Shown: piece after piece, positions 42,603 to 49,362 of the stretch
Layout of the letters: each line of letters starts with the position of its first letter
How positions within the stretch are numbered: the stretch's first letter is position 1
NCBI GenBank assembly: GCA_018375675.1
Contig: JAHACW010000011.1
Location: 1 to 49,362, forward strand
Length of the DNA: 49,362 nt
Direction: 5' to 3'
Origin: Actinomyces sp.
GTDB lineage: Bacteria; Actinomycetota; Actinomycetes; Actinomycetales; Actinomycetaceae
The notes under the pieces: generated by a model
Seen by the model: only the letters and a program-made list of their open reading frames with translations
Database searches by the model: none
Told to the model about the DNA's origin: nothing
Translations under genes and position numbers: made by a program

Positions 42603-43556
42603 TCACACCGACCTAATACGCGGATTGATGAGCAGGTAGAGCATGTCAACGATGATGTTGACGACGATGAACGCGATCGCGACGACGAGCGCGCCACCCT
42701 GCACCAGGGTGACCCAGTTTTCCTGGATGCCCTTGAGCAGGACCGCCTTACCCATTCCATCGATGGAGAAGATAATTTCGATGACGACCGCGCCACCCAT
42801 CAGGTAGCCGATACGCAGGCCGAGGACGGTCACGGGCGTGATGAGCGCGTTACGCAGCACGTTGCGGGCCACGACGATGCCCTTGGGGATGCCGGCGCCG
42901 ACCGCAGTGCGGACGTAGTCGCGGTCCAGTTCCTCAACCATTGAGGTACGCACGACTCGCGTCATCTGACCGATGACGGGAACTGCCAGGGCGATAGCCG
43001 GAAGGAGCATCCGCAGGAACCAGCCGCTCGGATCTTCGCTGAACGCGGGCAGCGGGCCGGAGACCGGAAGCTTCTGAACAAAACCGAGGACCAGCAGCGC
43101 TGCCAGCCAGAAGGACGGGGTGCCGATGCCGATGACCGAGAACACGCGGATGACCTGGTCAGGCCAGCGGTCGCGGTACAGAGCGGCGAGAACACCGAGG
43201 GGGAAGGCGATGATGACGGCGAAGAACAGGCCGAGGAAGGTGAGCTGCAGGGTGATCGGAAGAGCCTGAGCAACCAGATCGGTCACGTGGTTGGACGTGC
43301 CAACGCCGTAGGTGCCAAGGTCACCGTGGAGCATGTTCCACAGGTAGTGACCGTACTGAACGAAGAAGGGGTCGTTGAGACCGTGCTGCACACGGTACTC
43401 TTCGAGGGCTTCGGGGGTCGCGGTCTCGCCCAGTGCCGAGTAGGCCGGGTCGATGGGAGACAGCGACATGATGAAGAAGACGAGGAAGGACACGCCGACC
43501 ACCATGATCGGCAGGGCCACCAAACGTCGTCCGATGAGTCGCAGAAGGTTATTCAC
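42603..43556 (-). CDS. satB: ABC transporter permease (SatB/DppB-like)
   Basis: A 317-residue membrane protein of the OppB/DppB family, with the N-terminal RLIGRRLVALPIMVVGVSFLVF, the loop YRVQHGLNDPFFVQYGHYL, and the EAA loop DYVRTAVGAGIPKGIVVARNVLRNA. It starts at GTG 43556 behind GGAGG at 7 nt. It forms the transmembrane channel with the permease half of SatC. A perfect 16-bp hairpin separates it from the binding-protein gene. Confidence 0.93.
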   Translation of the reverse strand: MNNLLRLIGRRLVALPIMVVGVSFLVFFIMSLSPIDPAYSALGETATPEALEEYRVQHGLNDPFFVQYGHYLWNMLHGDLGTYGVGTSNHVTDLVAQALPITLQLTFLGLFFAVIIAFPLGVLAALYRDRWPDQVIRVFSVIGIGTPSFWLAALLVLGFVQKLPVSGPLPAFSEDPSGWFLRMLLPAIALAVPVIGQMTRVVRTSMVEELDRDYVRTAVGAGIPKGIVVARNVLRNALITPVTVLGLRIGYLMGGAVVIEIIFSIDGMGKAVLLKGIQENWVTLVQGGALVVAIAFIVVNIIVDMLYLLINPRIRSV

Positions 43557-43589
43557 TGCTAGACCTCCATTTCAACGGATTTTGGCAAT

Positions 43590-43655
43590 AAGAAAGGAGG
43601 GGTGGCGCCCGGCTGTGGCGTCTGCCTCAGGGTGGGGCTCCACCCCTCCTTTCTT
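43590..43655 (-). terminator. Hairpin between binding-protein and permease genes
   Basis: AAGAAAGGAGGGGTGG (43590-43605) and CCACCCCTCCTTTCTT (43640-43655) form a perfect 16-bp stem ending in a T-containing tract, 17 nt after the SatA stop. It probably lets most transcripts stop after satA, so that the binding protein is made in excess. Confidence 0.8.
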
Positions 43656-43672
43656 CGTGGTCCCTAGGGGAC

Positions 43673-45247
43673 TTACTTAGCGCTCACACCGAGCAGCTGC
43701 AGGCCGGTGGAGGAGATCGGCTGGAATCCTTCCACCTTCTGGGGGTTGGATCCAGTGATCATGTTGCGGAACACGAGCGGGAAGATCACGGTCTTCTCGG
43801 CGAGCAGATCCTGAGCCTCGCCCCACTTGGCCTTGGCGGCGTCACCGTCGAGCTGAACGGCCTCGTCCATGATGGACTGCAGCTTGTTGAAGGACTCGGG
43901 GTCCGAGACCTGCCAGCCGTCACGCTTCTTGGTCCAGACGTTGTCACCGTTCCACCAGGAGATGATGATGCCGGGGTCGGTGCCGAAGACCGAGGGGTCG
44001 CCGGGGGCCAGGACGATGTCGTAGGAGGGGTTGTCAACGTCGGTGACGTTGGCGTAGAGGTCAGACGAAGCCATCTGGGTGTGGTTGACCTTCAGGCCCA
44101 GGGCCTCCAGGTCGGACTTGATCTGGGGAACCAGGGAGAGGACCCACGGGTGGTCCGTCGACACCAGGTTGACCTCGAGGCCGGAGACGCCAGCGTCGCT
44201 CAGGAGCTTGGTGGCGGCATCCTTGTCGTAGGACAGATCGGTCGAAGGCTTCTTGTAGGCGGGGTTCGCCTCGGGCAGGAAGGAGGTCGCCTCGACAGCC
44301 TGGCCCTCGAGCGCGGAGCTGATCAGCTTCTGCTTGTCGATGGACTTGAGGATCGCGCGGCGAACCTCGGGCTTGTCGAAGGGGGCCTTCTGCGTGTTGA
44401 ACATCAGGAAGGGGTTGCCGTAGCCGGGCTTGGACTCAACGTTCCAGCCAGCGCCCTTGAGCTGATCCTGCGCGGAGGCGGGAACGGCTTCCATGATGTC
44501 GACCGTGCCACCGATGGCGGCGGCGAGGCGGGCGGAGTCATCCTTGAGGGACTGCCACTTGAGGGTGGCGACCTTCGCGGGCTCGTTACCGGTGTAGTTC
44601 TCGTTCGGAACAGCGGTGATCTCGGTCGCCGTGATGTTCTCGTACTTGTAGGGGCCGGTACCGATCGGCTTCGCCTTGAGCGAGTCTTCGTCCATCGACG
44701 CGGGGACAACGCGGACGTTGACGAAACGCTCCTTCAGGTTGGCGAAGGGGTGCTTCAGCTTGATCGTGATGGTGTTGTCATCCTTGGCTTCGACGGAATC
44801 GACGAAGGTGAAGAACTGACGGTAGATCGACTTCTCGGAGGTCGCACGCTCGTAGGAGGCCACGAAGTCGGCGGCGGTCACGGGGGTGCCGTCGGAGAAC
44901 TTCGCGCCGTCGCGCAGCTTCACCTCGTACTCGGTGTCGGAGATCTTCTCCGGGTCACCGGCGGCCAGCGCGGGGCTGACGGAGTAGTCGGCCATGTTGA
45001 AACGGTACAGGCCCTCGAGGACCTGCCAGTTCGCACCCATGCCGAGAGCCGAGGTGGTGATCGGACCGTAATCGGTGGTCTCGTAGGCGACACCGGCGGT
45101 GATCATACCCTTCGGTCCTTCGGAGGCCTTGGAGCCGCCGTCGGTCGACGTGGTGCTGGTGGACGATCCGCCGCCGCACGCGGTCAGGATCATGGCGGCA
45201 GCTGCGGTCAGTGCAGCGCCGGTTGCGAAGTGTTTGCGCATTCGCAT
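43673..45247 (-). CDS. satA: ABC transporter substrate-binding lipoprotein (SatA-like)
   Basis: A 524-residue SBP family 5 protein, the class used for peptides and in SatA-type systems for sialic acid. The signal peptide ends at lipobox LTAC (Cys24), followed by a Gly/Ser/Thr tether. Family features are VLEGLYRFN, KLRDGAKFSDGTPVTAADFVASYER and IGTGPYKYE. ATG 45247 is chosen because GAGGAG lies 7 nt before it; 45262 and 45241 are also in frame. It is the first gene of the sat-nan operon, divergent from the GntR regulator. The sialic acid ligand is inferred from the operon. Confidence 0.92.
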   Translation of the reverse strand: MRMRKHFATGAALTAAAAMILTACGGGSSTSTTSTDGGSKASEGPKGMITAGVAYETTDYGPITTSALGMGANWQVLEGLYRFNMADYSVSPALAAGDPEKISDTEYEVKLRDGAKFSDGTPVTAADFVASYERATSEKSIYRQFFTFVDSVEAKDDNTITIKLKHPFANLKERFVNVRVVPASMDEDSLKAKPIGTGPYKYENITATEITAVPNENYTGNEPAKVATLKWQSLKDDSARLAAAIGGTVDIMEAVPASAQDQLKGAGWNVESKPGYGNPFLMFNTQKAPFDKPEVRRAILKSIDKQKLISSALEGQAVEATSFLPEANPAYKKPSTDLSYDKDAATKLLSDAGVSGLEVNLVSTDHPWVLSLVPQIKSDLEALGLKVNHTQMASSDLYANVTDVDNPSYDIVLAPGDPSVFGTDPGIIISWWNGDNVWTKKRDGWQVSDPESFNKLQSIMDEAVQLDGDAAKAKWGEAQDLLAEKTVIFPLVFRNMITGSNPQKVEGFQPISSTGLQLLGVSAK

Positions 45248-45300
45248 GTTCTCGCTCCTCATCTTCGAGAATTGGGACGTGCGGTTCTGTTGTTCCGCTC

Positions 45301-45328
45301 GCTATACTAATTCTATGTTGTCTGACAA
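45301..45328. promoter_or_regulatory. Overlapping divergent promoters with GntR/FadR operator
   Basis: Minus strand: TTGTCA (45323-45328), 16 bases, TATAGC (45301-45306), driving the sat-nan operon. Plus strand: TATACT (45303-45308) ends 6 nt before the gntR ATG, giving a leaderless message. The two -10 boxes overlap. TTGTCTGACAA (45318-45328) is a perfect 11-bp palindrome fitting the FadR-type consensus TnGTnnnACnA; it covers the sat -35 box and codons 2-5 of gntR. Confidence 0.7.
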
Positions 45329-46079
45329 ATTAGTGCAAGCGATATCACCACAATCGCCCCCAGGAACCAATCAGAACCGACCCATACCGACACAGATTGA
45401 CTCAAGATCCTCGGTAACGATGGATGCAATCAAGTCCTACATTTTGCGACATGGATTACACCCGGGCGATCGCCTCCCAACAGAATCGGCACTATGCGCC
45501 GACCTTGGCGTTTCGCGCTCGTCCGTGCGAGAAGCTCTCCGACGTCTCCAGGCCCTCGACATCGTGACGGTCCGTCAGGGTTCGGGATCCTACGTCGGCG
45601 AGATGTCGATGCAGCCGCTCGTCGAGACCCTCGTCCTGCGCGCCGCCCTCGACGAGATCAACGGCGCACAGTCCCTGCACGCGATCATCGACACGCGCCG
45701 GGCCCTCGACCTCGGGATCGCGGTCCCGCTCACCCGAGCCATGAAGGGCACGACGAACCCGCACCTGTGGGAGCTCGTCGAGGCGATGACCGAATACGCA
45801 CACTCAGGTTCGACCTACCTCGAGCAGGACATCGCGTTCCACTCCGGCCTCCTCGCCTACGTCGAGAACGAACTCATGCACCAGCTGGTGGCAGCCATGT
45901 GGCTCGTCCACCAGAGCGTGACGCCACAGCTGGCCGCAGCGTCGCGCCAGGAAATGGAAGACACCGCCGAGGCCCACGCGGCCATCCTGCGAGCCTGCGA
46001 GGCCGGCGACCTCGAGGCATACACCGCCGCCGTCGAGGCACACTACGCCCCACTCCTCGCGATCATCGAAGGTCGCTAG
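45315..46079 (+). CDS. GntR-family (FadR type) regulator, probable NanR-like sialic acid repressor
   Basis: A 254-residue regulator. After a 35-residue N-terminal arm comes the GntR winged helix (AIKSYILRHGLHPGDRLPTESALCADLGVSRSSVREALRRL, about 38-78), then VRQGSGSYV and an all-helical FCD ligand domain with the metal residues in DIAFH and AHAAIL. The start ATG 45315 follows a -10 box by 6 nt and has no Shine-Dalgarno, so the mRNA is probably leaderless. An operator lies over its own first codons and the divergent sat promoter. Control of sialic acid genes is inferred from position. Confidence 0.9.
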   Translation: MLSDKLVQAISPQSPPGTNQNRPIPTQIDSRSSVTMDAIKSYILRHGLHPGDRLPTESALCADLGVSRSSVREALRRLQALDIVTVRQGSGSYVGEMSMQPLVETLVLRAALDEINGAQSLHAIIDTRRALDLGIAVPLTRAMKGTTNPHLWELVEAMTEYAHSGSTYLEQDIAFHSGLLAYVENELMHQLVAAMWLVHQSVTPQLAAASRQEMEDTAEAHAAILRACEAGDLEAYTAAVEAHYAPLLAIIEGR

Positions 46080-46084
46080 AGCAC

Positions 46085-46132
46085 ACAGAAAAACCCGGAG
46101 CGTTGTGGGGGCACGCGCACCGGGTTTTCTGT
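46085..46132. terminator. Bidirectional terminator between gntR and sialidase genes
   Basis: ACAGAAAAACCCGG (46085-46098) and CCGGGTTTTCTGT (46120-46132) form a stem of about 13 bp with T-rich tails on both strands. It lies between convergent stop codons. Confidence 0.88.
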
Positions 46133-46138
46133 ATCCAC

Positions 46139-47155
46139 TTAGCGACGAATCGCAGCCTCCCACAGGCCGCGGTCGCGCTCAAAGACCACCACGGCCTCGT
46201 CCCCAGCGGACGTGAGATCGCTGTAGCCGAAGACACCATCCCCGAAGGAAGCGACGGCCTGGGAGACAACTGGCCCCTCCCACGGGGGCGCCAGGCGGAG
46301 AATCTCGCCACCGGCCCGCGCGTCGCGCCGACCCGGATGCACGAACAGATCGCCAACCATGCGCGCATTGCAGCCCGGGTCATCGAGCTCCCATAGGCAC
46401 CCACCCTCCCAGGTGCGCCCGTCTCCCCACGCAAGGTAACGCGCGCCGGAGCCTCGTCCCTCAAAACCCTGGATCCGGCAGTTCGCGACAAGGCGACCGT
46501 CCCACACGCCGAGCGTCGTCTCGTCGAGGAGCACTCCCCCGTCACCAACAAGCGGGTCCGCCACACCGACGAGGCGACCCGCGCGTGCGTAGACGACGCG
46601 CACGTGAGTCTCATCCCCCACGCGCACGACGTAGGGCAGGGCCACGGCTCCGTCCAGCGCAATCGTGCCTCCAGACGTCGCAAACAGCGCGTCGGCACCT
46701 GTGAGCTCATAGAGCTCGTCCGTCATATCCACGTAGGCGAGGTCCTCGGGACCGCTCCCCCACGCCCACCAGGCCCGCAGGCGCTCACCATCCGCTCTCG
46801 AATCCATGTAGCCGACGCGCCCATCCGTCGATGCGAACGCCAGATGCAGAAAGCCGTCACCATCCACGCCGACGCACGCGTCCGAAGAGACGGGCGGGCC
46901 GCCGGCCGGAAGCGGGTGCGGCTCACTCCACTGCCCCGCCCCCTCGCGCACCATCCACAGGATGCGGTTCGGATTCGGCAGATCCGAGGCCATCGTCAGC
47001 CCGTTAAAGTCAGATCCCGTGCCCGAGGCCGGGGCCGGCCGCTCGTCAAAAAACAACACTGTGCGCTCGTCCACGAGCGTCACGAGGCCGGGGATGCGCA
47101 CCTCGCCCGCCCCCTTCGGGGCGACGATACAGCGGAAATCAACGGAGTCAGTCAT
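46139..47155 (-). CDS. Sialidase (exo-alpha-sialidase), cytosolic, 338 aa
   Basis: A six-bladed propeller sialidase. The first catalytic Arg is in VRIPGLVTL (Arg20); FFDERP supplies the acid/base Asp37 and a second Arg39, matching the YDGRP site of actinobacterial sialidases. A degenerate Asp-box reads AWGDGRTW. The C terminus has GYSDLT with the nucleophile Tyr311 and FERD with Glu326. It lacks a signal peptide, membrane segment or sorting signal, so it should act inside the cell on imported sialosides. ATG 47155 has only a weak ribosome-binding site. It lies just beyond the regulator of the sat-nan operon. Not all propeller blades can be aligned by eye. Confidence 0.85.
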   Translation of the reverse strand: MTDSVDFRCIVAPKGAGEVRIPGLVTLVDERTVLFFDERPAPASGTGSDFNGLTMASDLPNPNRILWMVREGAGQWSEPHPLPAGGPPVSSDACVGVDGDGFLHLAFASTDGRVGYMDSRADGERLRAWWAWGSGPEDLAYVDMTDELYELTGADALFATSGGTIALDGAVALPYVVRVGDETHVRVVYARAGRLVGVADPLVGDGGVLLDETTLGVWDGRLVANCRIQGFEGRGSGARYLAWGDGRTWEGGCLWELDDPGCNARMVGDLFVHPGRRDARAGGEILRLAPPWEGPVVSQAVASFGDGVFGYSDLTSAGDEAVVVFERDRGLWEAAIRR

Positions 47156-47190
47156 GTGCCCAGGATAACAAAGACAGACGCACGCAGATA

Positions 47191-47227
47191 CAAAGAACCC
47201 CGGGGAACAATGTTCCTCGGGGCTTTG
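47191..47227 (-). terminator. Terminator after rpmG
   Basis: CAAAG...CCCCGGGGAACA and TGTTCCTCGGGGCTTTG form a long stem with a 3-nt loop, 13 nt after the rpmG stop, followed by TTCTTTG on the minus strand. Confidence 0.85.
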
Positions 47228-47239
47228 AGACGGAAGCCG

Positions 47240-47410
47240 TCAGCGGGTCTCGCGGTGCGCCGTCGACTTGTGGCAGCGCGGGCAGTACTTCGCCAGCTCG
47301 AGACGATCCGGCGTGTTACGACGGTTCTTCTTGGTGATGTAGTTGCGCTCCTTGCACTCCGAGCAGGCCAGAGTGATCTTGGGGCGAACGTCCTGGGACT
47401 TGCTTGCCAC
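47240..47410 (-). CDS. rpmG: 50S ribosomal protein L33
   Basis: A 56-residue ribosomal protein with GTG start. The translation runs [20 protein letters not shown] and continues with [20 protein letters not shown] and [14 protein letters not shown]. The two CxxC pairs (CSEC, CPRC) mark the zinc-binding C+ form of L33. AGGG lies about 9 nt before the GTG. It follows three tRNA genes on the same strand, an order common in actinobacteria, and ends at a terminator. Confidence 0.96.
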   Translation of the reverse strand: MASKSQDVRPKITLACSECKERNYITKKNRRNTPDRLELAKYCPRCHKSTAHRETR

Positions 47411-47464
47411 GGTTGTTTCCCTCGCTTAGTTTCGTCGCTCATGCGACCTGTCGGATCAAAGAAT

Positions 47465-47541
47465 TGGTAGCGGGGGCGGGGCTCGAACCCGCGACCTCAC
47501 GATTATGAGTCGTGCGCTCTGACCAGCTGAGCTACCCCGCC
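47465..47541 (-). tRNA. tRNA-Met (anticodon CAT)
   Basis: Minus strand: acceptor GGCGGGG (ending at 47541) with CCCCGCT, D arm TAGCTCAGCTGGTCAGAGC, anticodon arm ACGACTCATAATCGT with CAT, T arm GGGTTCGAGCCC, discriminator A and encoded CCA. The loop and position next to rpmG fit elongator Met; tRNA-Ile with lysidine is less likely. Confidence 0.9.
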
Positions 47542-47568
47542 GCCGGAAGCGGATAAATCCGCGACCGG

Positions 47569-47641
47569 AGCCCCGAAAGGGAATCGAACCCTTGACCTTC
47601 TCCTTACCATGGAGACGCTCTGCCTACTGAGCTATCGGGGC
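47569..47641 (-). tRNA. tRNA-Thr (anticodon GGT)
   Basis: Minus strand: acceptor GCCCCGA (ending at 47641) with TCGGGGC, D arm TAGCTCAGTAGGCAGAGC, anticodon arm TCTCCATGGTAAGGAGA with GGT, and T arm GGGTTCGATTCCC. Discriminator T; CCA not fully encoded. Confidence 0.95.
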
Positions 47642-47732
47642 AACGCCGGAAAGCCTATCTCATCTCCGACTGCCGAAGCAATCCCGGAGCCTGAGAATGA
47701 CATCACAGGCGTTACTCACTGAAACCAGCGAG

Positions 47733-47817
47733 TGGTGGCAGGTGAGGGATTCGAACCCCCGAAGCACGAAGCGTCTGATTTACAGTCAGATCCATTTGGC
47801 CGCTTTGGTAACCTGCC
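47733..47817 (-). tRNA. tRNA-Tyr (anticodon GTA)
   Basis: Minus strand: acceptor GGCAGGT (ending at 47817) with ACCTGCC, a class-II tRNA with a long variable arm, anticodon loop in ATCTGACTGTAAATCAGA with GTA, T arm GGGGTTCGAATCCC, discriminator A and encoded CCA. 85 nt with CCA. It is first in the Tyr-Thr-Met-rpmG transcript. Confidence 0.95.
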
Positions 47818-47915
47818 GTGCGCCGCTCTCGCGGTGCCGTGAAAGAATAGCATTAAAATGATCCCGAGCGCCAATCGGAATGACGATTGGCTGAATTCCA
47901 ACGAAAGGTGCACCC

Positions 47916-48419
47916 ATGGCAGACTCCTCCTTCGACGTTGTCTCCAAGCTCGACCGCCAGGAGGTCGACAACGCCGTCAACCAGACCGCCAAGGAGATCG
48001 CCAACCGCTACGACTTCCGCGGCGTCGACGCCGCCATCTCCCTCAGCGGCGACACGATCGCAATGGAGGCGAACTCCGCTTCCCGCGTCATGGCAATCCT
48101 CGACGTCCTCCAGTCCAAGCTGATCCGCCGCGGCCTGTCGCTGAAGGTCCTGGACTACAAGGACCGCGAACCCAAGGCCTCGGGCAAGCTCTTCAAGCTC
48201 GCCTGCCCCCTCAAGGAAGGCATCCCGCAGGACACCGCGAAGAAGATCTCCAAGCTCATCCGCGAGGAAGGCCCCAAGGGCGTCAAGGCACAGATCCAGG
48301 GTGACGAACTTCGCGTTTCTTCGAAGTCCCGCGACGACCTGCAGGCCGTCATCACCCTCCTGAAGGGCCCCAAGGGCGAGGAGCTGGACGTCGCCCTCCA
48401 GTTCGTGAACTACCGCTGA
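47916..48419 (+). CDS. YajQ-family nucleotide-binding protein
   Basis: A 167-residue protein with two ferredoxin-like RNP domains. The start [20 protein letters not shown], the block [14 protein letters not shown] and the end [12 protein letters not shown] are typical. Family members bind nucleic acids or cyclic di-GMP; the role in this organism is not known. AAAGG precedes the ATG. The 5' untranslated region has a small hairpin, GCCAATCG (47871-47878) with CGATTGGC (47885-47892). Divergent from the tRNA cluster, and followed by a very strong terminator. Confidence 0.94.
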   Translation: MADSSFDVVSKLDRQEVDNAVNQTAKEIANRYDFRGVDAAISLSGDTIAMEANSASRVMAILDVLQSKLIRRGLSLKVLDYKDREPKASGKLFKLACPLKEGIPQDTAKKISKLIREEGPKGVKAQIQGDELRVSSKSRDDLQAVITLLKGPKGEELDVALQFVNYR

Positions 48420-48430
48420 CCACCGCGTGT

Positions 48431-48472
48431 GCGGGGGCGGGCGGCCGGAATGAACCGGCCGCCCGCCCCCGC
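48431..48472. terminator. Convergent terminator between YajQ-family and htpX genes
   Basis: A perfect 18-bp stem, GCGGGGGCGGGCGGCCGG (48431-48448) and its complement at 48455-48472, with a 6-nt loop, lies between the two convergent stop codons. Confidence 0.9.
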
Positions 48473-48483
48473 GTTAACAAGGC

Positions 48484-49362
48484 CTAATAGCCCGCGATTT
48501 TCTCCAGTCGCGCAATGCGCTGCTCCATCGGCGGGTGCGTCGAAAACAGGCGCATGAAGGACTGCCCACGGAAAGGGTTCGCGATCATCATCGCGGCCAC
48601 GTTGCGTGTGCGCGGGGTGTCTTCCATCGGGCGTCGATCCGTCGCCATCTCCAGCTTGCGCAGCGCCGACGCCAGTGCCAGCGGATCCTGCGTGAGCATC
48701 GCGCCGTCTTCGTCAGCATCGAACTCACGCGTGCGCGACAGCGAAAACTGAATCAGCATCGACGCAAAAGGCGCAAGCAAGCTGAGAACGAGCATGCCAA
48801 CAAACCCCATGCCGCCGCTACCGTCACGTCCGTTACGACCACCGAAGAACATGAAGAACTGCGCGACCGACGCGATGACGCCACCCATCGCCGCAGCAAC
48901 GGACGTCGTCAGAATGTCGCGGTTATAGACATGCATCAGCTCGTGACCCAGCACTCCGCGCAGCTCACGCTCATTGAGAATAGCCAGGATGCCCTCCGTG
49001 CAGCACACCGCCGCATTGTTCGGGTTACGCCCCGTCGCAAACGCGTTCGGCGTCAAGGAGGGCGCCACCCAGATCGACGGCATCGGCTGCTGTGCGCGCG
49101 CAGACAGCTCACGAACGATCGCGTACAGCTGCGGCTGCTGCATCTCAGTGACCCGGTACGCGCCCATCGACCTCAGCGCAATCGTCGCCGAATTCCAGTA
49201 CGAATACGCAGTCTGAGCGAGGCCCAATCCCGCGAACACAAACAACCACACCGCACGCCCCGTACCCGAAGCAATGAGCGCGCCAATAGCGAGCAGCAGC
49301 GCCCACATGCCTCCCAGCAGGAGCGTCGTCTTCAGACCGTTGTGATAGTTGCGGTGCACCAT
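48484..49362 (-). CDS. htpX: Membrane zinc metalloprotease HtpX
   Basis: A 292-residue M48 peptidase of the inner membrane that degrades misfolded membrane proteins. Two membrane segments lie at about 12-32 and 36-56. The zinc motif is GHELMH (His140, Glu141, His144), with the third ligand Glu in the REFDADEDG region. The typical C-terminal FSTHPPMEQRIARL is present. The start ATG is the last three bases of the window and fits the family start, so the gene seems complete, but its promoter is outside. Confidence 0.96.
   Translation of the reverse strand: MVHRNYHNGLKTTLLLGGMWALLLAIGALIASGTGRAVWLFVFAGLGLAQTAYSYWNSATIALRSMGAYRVTEMQQPQLYAIVRELSARAQQPMPSIWVAPSLTPNAFATGRNPNNAAVCCTEGILAILNERELRGVLGHELMHVYNRDILTTSVAAAMGGVIASVAQFFMFFGGRNGRDGSGGMGFVGMLVLSLLAPFASMLIQFSLSRTREFDADEDGAMLTQDPLALASALRKLEMATDRRPMEDTPRTRNVAAMMIANPFRGQSFMRLFSTHPPMEQRIARLEKIAGY

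Overview
The window is a high-GC chromosomal stretch from an actinobacterium. The secE-nusG-rplK-rplA-rplJ-rplL block, the tRNA-Tyr/Thr/Met-rpmG cluster, several apparently leaderless genes and the protein styles fit the Actinomycetaceae, most like an oral or gut Schaalia/Actinomyces. The genus is inferred from gene content only; no database was searched. Most genes lie on the minus strand.

Layout. 1-680: 5' end of a 16S rRNA gene (minus) with its leader and promoter. 682-3067: an AGCS amino-acid symporter (plus) and an unrecognised protein (minus). 3188-22358: a long minus-strand deoxy-sugar locus. Read in the direction of transcription it holds a ribose-type ABC importer, L-fucose isomerase, an FGGY kinase, a LacI regulator and a FucU mutarotase. 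A DeoR regulator and a complete E2/E3/E1 2-oxo-acid or acetoin dehydrogenase-like complex follow, then a PHP-domain protein, a short-chain dehydrogenase and a zinc-type dehydrogenase. 22548-24159: an alkyltransferase-like DNA repair protein, an unknown anchored protein and tRNA-Asn. 24268-25062: a TipA-like MerR regulator. 25063-26044: a gene-free island of three repeat families. 26045-30075: ribosomal and transcription genes with an L10 leader, plus tRNA-Trp. 30257-33354 (plus): aminotransferase, lipase-like hydrolase and adenosine deaminase-like enzyme. 33355-34030: a second repeat island. 34008-37011: HEAT-repeat protein, MurB and an MFS transporter. 37104-47155: a sialic acid system (SatABCD-type ABC importer, NanA, NanK, NanE, a divergent GntR regulator and a cytosolic sialidase). 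47240-49362: rpmG, three tRNAs, a YajQ-family protein and HtpX.

How they work together. The two large sugar systems suggest a bacterium that lives on host glycans, taking up the two common terminal sugars of mucins, L-fucose and sialic acid. The sialic acid branch is complete down to GlcNAc-6-P. The fucose branch is unusual: isomerase, kinase and mutarotase are present but no fuculose-phosphate aldolase is seen. In its place, under a DeoR-type regulator with clear operators, stand two dehydrogenases, a PHP-domain enzyme and a full TPP/lipoate/FAD complex. I propose, as inference, that the phosphorylated deoxy-ketose is redox-isomerised to a methyl ketone and cleaved to acetyl-CoA plus a C4 sugar phosphate. 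This is the best candidate in the window for an undescribed system.

The second class of unusual signal is repeat DNA. Two islands 8.7 kb apart carry the same 19-bp-period GGATAGGTT arrays, which reverse orientation at a central dyad. Near-identical terminator stems (core CGAGGCCGGGG) also recur at five operon junctions.
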